A stretch of DNA of 64,000 bases from Telopea speciosissima. Its lineage: Eukaryota; Streptophyta; Magnoliopsida; Proteales; Proteaceae. The position numbers and the translations under genes were made by a program. The stretch spans positions 7,701,307 through 7,765,306 of the forward strand of contig NC_057920.1 of the NCBI RefSeq assembly GCF_018873765.1, given 5' to 3'. Of this stretch, positions 58,311 through 64,000 are shown one piece after another. The stretch's first letter is position 1. Each line of letters begins with the position of its first letter. The notes below the pieces were generated by a model. It saw only the letters and a list, made by a program, of their open reading frames with translations, was not told the DNA's origin and made no database searches.

Positions 58311-60039
58311 CCAACCCATCCAATTGCCATTCCCAGATCCAGAACCTACGGACAGTGTTCCTTCACCTGAATTACCCATTGATGTTCGAAAAGGTATTAG
58401 AACTTGTACTCAGCACCTCATATCTCATGTTGTCCCTTATAACTCTTTTTCTCCATCTTTTCGTGCATTTGTCTCTTCCCTTTCTTCTGTTTGTATTCCT
58501 CAGAATTGGCAGGAGGCATTGAAAGATGAAAAGTGGAAAGTAGCAATGACGGAAGAAATAAATGCTCTAAAAAAAATGATACATGGGATCTTGTGGTTCT
58601 TCCACCTGGGAAAAGACCAGTAGGATGTAAGTGGGTGTTTGTAGTGAAACAGAAGGTGGATGGCACCGTGGATAGATAATTAGATACAAAGCACGACTCG
58701 TGGCGAAAGGGTTTACTCAGACTTACGGGATTGACTACCAGGAGAGTTTTGCTCCAGTAACAAAATTAAATACTGTCAGAGTTCTATTATCCTGTGCTGT
58801 GAATATGGGATGGGATTTGCAACAGCTTGATGTGAAGAATGCATTTCCCAATGGAGAACTAGATGAGTAAGTTTATATAGATGTTCCACCAGGTTTCTCT
58901 TCTGACAAAACTCAAGATAAATTGTGTAGATTGAAGCGTGCACTTTATAGACTGAACCAGTCACCATGGGCATGGTTTGACAGGTTTCACAAGGCTATGA
59001 TTTCTGTAGATTATAGACAAAGTAATGTTTACCACACTCTATTTATAAAGAGGACTGGAGAAAAAATTACTATACTCATAGTCTATGTGGATGAGATTGT
59101 GGTTACTGGAAATGATAGTGATGAGATCAATCGGCTGAAGAAATTCCTTGGGCAGAAATTCGAAATTAAGGATCTAGAACAGTTACGGTACTTTCTTGGA
59201 ATTGAAATTGTCAGATCTTCAAAAGGTATCTTTCTCTCTCAAAGGAAGTACATCCTAGACCTATTATCTGAAACCGGAATGTTAGGTTGTCATCCTTCAG
59301 ATACACCTATGGACCCCAATGGCAGGCTCAAGGAGAAAGAGGGTGGTCCAGTTGATAAAGGCCGATATCAGCGACTTGTGGGCAAGTTGATTTATTTATC
59401 TCACACACGCCTTGACATTGTTGTTGTTGTAAGCTTAGTGAGTCAATTTATGCATGATCTTTATTCCTCTCATATGGAAGTAGTTCATCGTATGCTTCAT
59501 TACTTGAAGTCAACTCCAGGGAAAGGAATTATGTTATCTCTTCATGATCATTTACGGATAGAGGCATATACTGATACTGATTGGGCTGGCTCTTCGGACA
59601 AAAAGTCTATTTCTGGGTATTGTACCTTTGTAGGAGGTAACCTGGTTCCTTGGCGTAGCAAAAAGCAAAATAGAGTAGCACGTTCCAGTGTTGAAGCAGA
59701 GTTTCGTGTTATGGCACAAGGTATATGTGAGTTGTTATGGCTCAAGGGTTTACTAGAAGGCCTCGGTGTTCCTGTTCAACTACCTATGATGTTGTATTGC
59801 GATAACAATTCAGCCATCAGTATAGCACATAATCCGGTACAGCATGACCGGACCAAACATGTTGAAGTTGACAGACATTTCATCAAAGAGAAGTTGGAAG
59901 GAGGACTGATTTATGTTCCTTTTGTAAAGTCTTCAGATCAGCTGGCCGATATCTTCACGAAGGGACTACCCACCAAGGCATTTCATCCTATCTTAATCAA
60001 GATGGACATGTTCGACATCGATGCCAACTTGAGGGGGAG
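58311..60039 (+). pseudogene. Copia-4, right part (reverse transcriptase and RNase H)
   Basis: Continues copia-4 after the gypsy insertion: linker, then FRAFVSSLSSVCIPQNWQEA (RT start), a frameshift near 58570, VGCKWVFVVKQKVDGTVD and further frame changes, [14 protein letters not shown] with a TAA at about 58868. The long frame 58922-60121 holds LKRALYRLNQSPWAWFDRFH, YVDEIVVTGNDSD and RNase H (WAGSSDKKSISGYCTFVGG, YCDNNSAISIAHNPVQ, ADIFTKGLP). The RT active site reads YVDE where YVDD is expected, so the second catalytic Asp is lost. The polypurine tract GAGGGGGAG is at 60031-60039. Confidence 0.85.
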
Positions 60040-60370
60040 TGTTGAAATATATACCGAGAAGGCTATTCTGGTCCTTTTACACTTTGTTTATTTAATTTCA
60101 TTTTTATTATATGTAAATTAGAATACCCCCAAGGTATTCTGGTATTGGTAGGATTGTGTTAAGTAGACTCCTACTAGGAATCCTAGTTAGAGTCTACTAT
60201 GATTAGGAATTCTTGTTTCCCAAGTTTTACTTGTTTCCCAAGTTTACTTGTTTCCCAAGTTTACTTGTTTCCCAAGTTTACTTGTCTTTTAAGCTTTTGA
60301 ATATTATAAATAAAAGGCTTGGGATGGAGTTCGATCCATCCAAACTGGTGTTCTCTCAATTCTGCTAACA
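60040..60370 (+). repeat. Copia-4 3' LTR
   Basis: 331 bp from TGTTGAAATATATACC to TCTGCTAACA (TG...CA). It contains a TATAAATAAAAGG box near 60306 and a tandem repeat at 60212-60285. No 5' LTR partner was found. Confidence 0.75.
60212..60285 (+). repeat. Minisatellite of about 17 bp in the copia-4 LTR
   Basis: The unit CTTGTTTCCCAAGTTTA occurs four times in a row with an extra T in the first copy. Confidence 0.85.
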
Positions 60371-60813
60371 CATACCATTCAAAATAATCATCTACAACAT
60401 TAAATCAGTCAAGAAACACCAGGGGATCGAGCTTTCCATTGTACCCTTTCAACTCCATCTTGACTTTATGAGTATCATTTTGCCTCAGGGAGGTTGGCCA
60501 GCATTTTGATCAAAATATGATCGTATGTAATCTTCGAAAGTCGGTGGATGATGTAGTGGTGGTGGAGCATAGGTGTTGGGTCTCAAACGAACTCTACCAG
60601 TAGCATAAGAGCCGGCTGGTGGATAATGCTCACTTCCAGCCTCCATATCGTTGATTAGAGGATGAGAAGTAGAAGACTGCCGCTGCTCTATGGCTAGTAT
60701 TCGAGCTGACATGGCTTCCATGGAGTCAAGGACTTGTCTCATGGTAGCAGAAATTTCTTTAAGGGATTCGGGGGTTACTTTCCTCACCAGACATATCTCT
60801 GATACCAATTTGG
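60371..60813 (-). pseudogene. Gypsy-b gag N-terminal remnant on the minus strand
   Basis: Resembles 49045-49487 in the same orientation, for example AATAATCATC(A/T)ACAACATT and GATCGAGCTTTCCATTGTACC. The minus-strand frame 60844-60485 includes ATMRQVLDSMEAMSARILAIEQRQSS, as in the N-terminal part of plant gypsy gag. TCTCTGATACCA at about 60796-60806 is a primer-site relic. It is cut at 60370 by the copia-4 LTR. Confidence 0.65.
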
Positions 60814-61430
60814 TGCAGACAAAAATGGCTACTGTCAAAATCAAATCTGGTTTAATGGAAGGTATAGAAAGGGGCCACGTTTGGGGGTTTTAGGTAGAGA
60901 AAAGGTTGCAAATGAAAGGAGGATGAAAGGAAGGATTGTGATGAGGGAGGCTAACTTACTTGGTGATTTCGGCTGGTGTAGTTGATGATGAGTTGAACTT
61001 GATAATGTAGAGACAATAAGATAATTGTAGACAACTAGAATCCCACCAATGTCTCACCTAGGCCAGTTAATAACTCCAAGTACTCTCAAAGAGAAGAAGA
61101 CAAGTCTTTTTTTTTTAAATCTGGAATGACTATAGCAGCCTCCATGAATTTCATTTATAGGGGAGGAAGAGCACAAGTTGTCTCTTGGATACATGCATTC
61201 ACAATATGTGGACTGTTGAACTTCCCAAGCTAGGTGGAGTTCACACACCTGAAAACAATCCCCCATACATAGAAACTATCCCCAATAACTTAGAAACTTG
61301 TTAAAATACCTAGGAACAACAAACAAGAAAACTTAGAAACTTGTTCCAAGACCTAGAAACAACACACAAGAAAATAATAAATTTAGTGCAATTTCAGTGA
61401 CAGGTCTGGAGTGATATTAGCTGGCTTTGT
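60814..61430 (-). repeat. Gypsy-b LTR remnant
   Basis: Begins (+ strand) TGCAGACAAAAATGGC next to the primer-site relic and shares stretches with the gypsy-a LTR at 49488-50265. The outer end is not certain. Confidence 0.55.
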
Positions 61431-61439
61431 TCTACTACG

Positions 61440-61855
61440 AGTCCGAGTTCTGATGTTACGTCGGTAGCTGAACTAAGGAGTTTGAAGGGCGACCAGGTTG
61501 GTAGCATTGGGAAGGTAGCTTTTTGTGCTACAATATCTCATTTGAGGATAGAGAGGAATTTCATAATTTTTGGCAACAAGATTCATTCCAGGTCTGCCAC
61601 AGGGGGGAGTATTAAATCGGATGTGATTGATCGTTTTCAATCTCTTACCATAAGGGGGAAAATATCATCTTGCAATTAATACCTTCTTGATAAAATGCTC
61701 TATTAAATGGCTAGTTTTTAGTTGTTGAGTTCCCTTTAGGGTCTGTCCAATTGAGGCTTGAGCTTCTTTTTTGGACTTCTTATTGTAAATTCTCCTGTAT
61801 CCCTCATTTTTTCTGATTTATAAATTTGATTTACCAATCAAAAAAAAAAATTTGT
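61440..61855 (+). pseudogene. LINE-c: L1-like LINE 3' end
   Basis: The plus-strand frame 61482-61679 reads KVAFCATISHLRIERNFIIF then SVIKSDVIDRFQSL-like residues, the C-terminal end typical of plant L1-like LINE polyproteins. It is followed by about 150 bp of untranslated sequence and an A-run (CAATCAAAAAAAAAAATTTG) near 61840. Everything upstream is missing. Confidence 0.6.
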
Positions 61856-64000
61856 CCTCAAAATATAATTAATAAAGGTTGGTCTACTTCGACCTTCCGT
61901 TAGAAACAGATCCAGCACAAACCATACCATGATGGAGCTGTAACTTTCAACTCAAAGATTCTAGAACTTCAGGTATGAAATCACACTGCCTTGTTAACTA
62001 ATCCAAAGCCAGAAAATGGTTCAACAACAAGAGTTAAGATACCGCAATTGAATATGTACAACGAGACCAGAAAACATGTCATGTGTCAGTTGCAGAGATG
62101 GTATTCCGAATGGCCGAATGGAAGGGATTTCTAGATCTAGTCTTTCGAGGGTTTGAATTGCAGATGAAGGGGCAACCAATGCCCCTGAATACCAGACCAA
62201 ACTGACCTGTGATGACATGTAGGTATACAAGTTTATTCAGCCAACAGTGTCGCAGGTTGCTAGAAAATAAAAGGAACAGTTGCAAAAGAATATATGGTTA
62301 GGATAACCCTGAGACTTAGGAGAGATCAAACCTGGGAAAGAAGTTCACAGAGAGAGAAATGATGCCGGAAAAGGATTAGACAACACAGCCATTCTTGGCT
62401 CCAAGTTACAGTAAGTCACTCCAACTAAATTTCAATTCATTCAAATCTCAAAAACTGTCGCATCGATAGGTGATTGCAACTTCTTATAAGACTCCAAAAC
62501 CATAAATAGAAAAACTAAAAAGAAATAGAAACTCAATCAAAGCTCCTCCTACCTACTTACAAAAAAAAAAAAATTTCAAACTATCCCTAAATAAGTAACA
62601 CCTTATCATGCAACGGCATCAGGTGGTTTTGGCATGTATAAGTAAGGCCATTGAATGAAGGGCAGGGAGGGATATGGTGCAGATTAGTTAAAAGTGCTAA
62701 GGATGGGCCAAAATGACCTAGGTAGAACTGTAGAAGAACTGAAAAATATTGACGACTCTGTGATTAACAAGAAGTATGACTTTAAAGCTTAATTGAGCTG
62801 AGTATGGGACAATTAACACAAGTTCTTTCTAGACCACGACAATAAAGAAAATATACACAAAAAAACATCCAACAATGAGAGCAGAGAAATAATATCTTGT
62901 TTTTGCTTTAGAAAGATAACACAAAATCTTGGATTGCAGCTTATGGAAGAAAAAAAGAAAGATTCATGACCCTGATAATACTTCAAAACAATCAAATCTC
63001 CAATTCTAAAGTTGAAAATTTTCATAAATATTTACTACACCCTTTAAAACAAAACTTAAATGGCACACTTATGCCTGTGTTGGCAAAATGTTATTAGTTA
63101 TTGTTCTTACTGAACTTGAGCTGTTTCCATCAGCTTAAACACCTATAACTAAAGCACCTGGATATGATAACATTGAGACAATTATGAATGATTCAATTGA
63201 TAACAGTGTAATGTGAACGTATTCACTGTAGGATAACCATTTACCTTAACTGCAACAGAGTAAAATCCATTATCGAGTGAACATTCAGCGAATGCTAGCC
63301 ACTCCTCGTATGAAACATGAAGCCAGAGGTGAGTTGAGGAGTTATGTTCCCGAAGAATTAAGGCCTCATATCTTAACATCAAGCAACTCTGGAACAAGGA
63401 ATGTACAAATAACGACAGATCATGATGGATACATCTCTTTTCAAACCTTTTCTTGGGAGAATTTTTGCTTTAAGTTCATGGAATAGAAACTGCCAGAAAA
63501 TTTGAAATTCTGATAGAATTAAATGCATAAAGTGAGATTAACATAGATGAACTATAGCATTGCATCCACCTCCATTATCGCACATCAGCCTTTTCTACTT
63601 AATATACCAATAGTAGGAACAAAGTAACTACTATTATGAACCAAGGAACATACTTAGGAGTTAGGACTAAGAAGAGTTTACAGCAATTTAATGCATTAAG
63701 TACTTGAGGAATCAGTCACCAATTTAATGCATTAAGTACTTGAGGAATCAGTCATAAACAATAGTCACAAGGTGTGCAACTAAAACCAGGAACTTGGAAT
63801 TGCTTTCAAATAAAGGTAAAATATATAATTTAGGTGTGTATCCCTCTGTGTACAGAAACAGAGAAAGTAACTCAACCATCATGCATAGGCTGATAGTTGT
63901 ACAAATGCATCAAACATTAAGTGCCAGTATTTTGTGGTTGGATGATTTCTCAAAAATCTTGGTTTAGAACTTCCTTGGATCCATTTATACTTTTGCAATA
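61856..64000. other. Intergenic, no gene recognised
   Basis: AT-rich, with an A-run at about 62561-62574. The frames of 60-75 codons have no domain and no conserved pattern. A two-copy tandem repeat lies at 63684-63755. Confidence 0.4.
63684..63755. repeat. 36-bp unit repeated twice in tandem
   Basis: CAATTTAATGCATTAAGTAC ... GGAATCAGTCA occurs at 63684-63719 and 63720-63755, differing only in the last base. Confidence 0.9.

Noticed and set aside
60212-60285. Regular short repeats as a CRISPR array
   Set aside because: The units are directly adjacent without spacers and lie inside a plant LTR.

Overview
The window is nuclear DNA from a flowering plant. The evidence is GT/AG introns, a three-exon RPS29 gene with telo-box promoter motifs, a plant polyamine/amino-acid transporter of the PUT/LAT type, a small plant peptide-hormone precursor, and dense plant-type Ty1/copia, Ty3/gypsy, L1-like and RTE-like elements with initiator-Met-tRNA primer sites. 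The species cannot be named. The composition and repeats do not look like a grass, but that is only an impression.

Positions 1-25,600 are gene-bearing. Three genes on the + strand can be supported with exon structures: RPS29 (8607-9358), a TWISTED SEED1-like sulfated-peptide precursor (13522-15674) and a PUT-type transporter (18908-20606). The spaces between them hold mostly short non-autonomous DNA elements. One family appears four times, each copy with a clean 9-bp target-site duplication (11341-11477, 12457-12625, 16714-16903, 24573-24756). Two duplicated blocks lie upstream of RPS29 (1-1490 with 6658-8150, and 1930-2650 with 4900-5480).

Positions 25,600-61,850 form one nest of retroelements with no host gene visible. 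From left to right: a minus-strand copia fragment; the 3' tail of an RTE-like LINE split by copia-1 (26476-31301, TSD GTCGG), which itself holds a minus-strand L1-like LINE; a second, longer L1-like LINE (31949-36786); copia-2 (36787-41713); copia-3 on the minus strand (41714-48379), whose gag is broken by a 2.16-kb hAT-like fold-back element (45375-47535, 8-bp TSD) with a GC-richer foreign-looking core; a minus-strand gypsy remnant; copia-4, split by a nearly complete Ty3/gypsy chromodomain element (51532-58310, TSD CCAAC); a second minus-strand gypsy remnant; and the 3' end of a third LINE. All the reading frames in the nest carry stops or frameshifts.

Positions 61,850-64,000 show no gene.

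The three host genes are unrelated in function (translation, peptide signalling, membrane transport) and each has its own promoter region. The most noteworthy items are the TWS1-like precursor, the fold-back element with its captured core, and the short-element family with its conserved 9-bp duplications. I found no CRISPR, tRNA or rRNA gene and no sign of a new multi-gene system.
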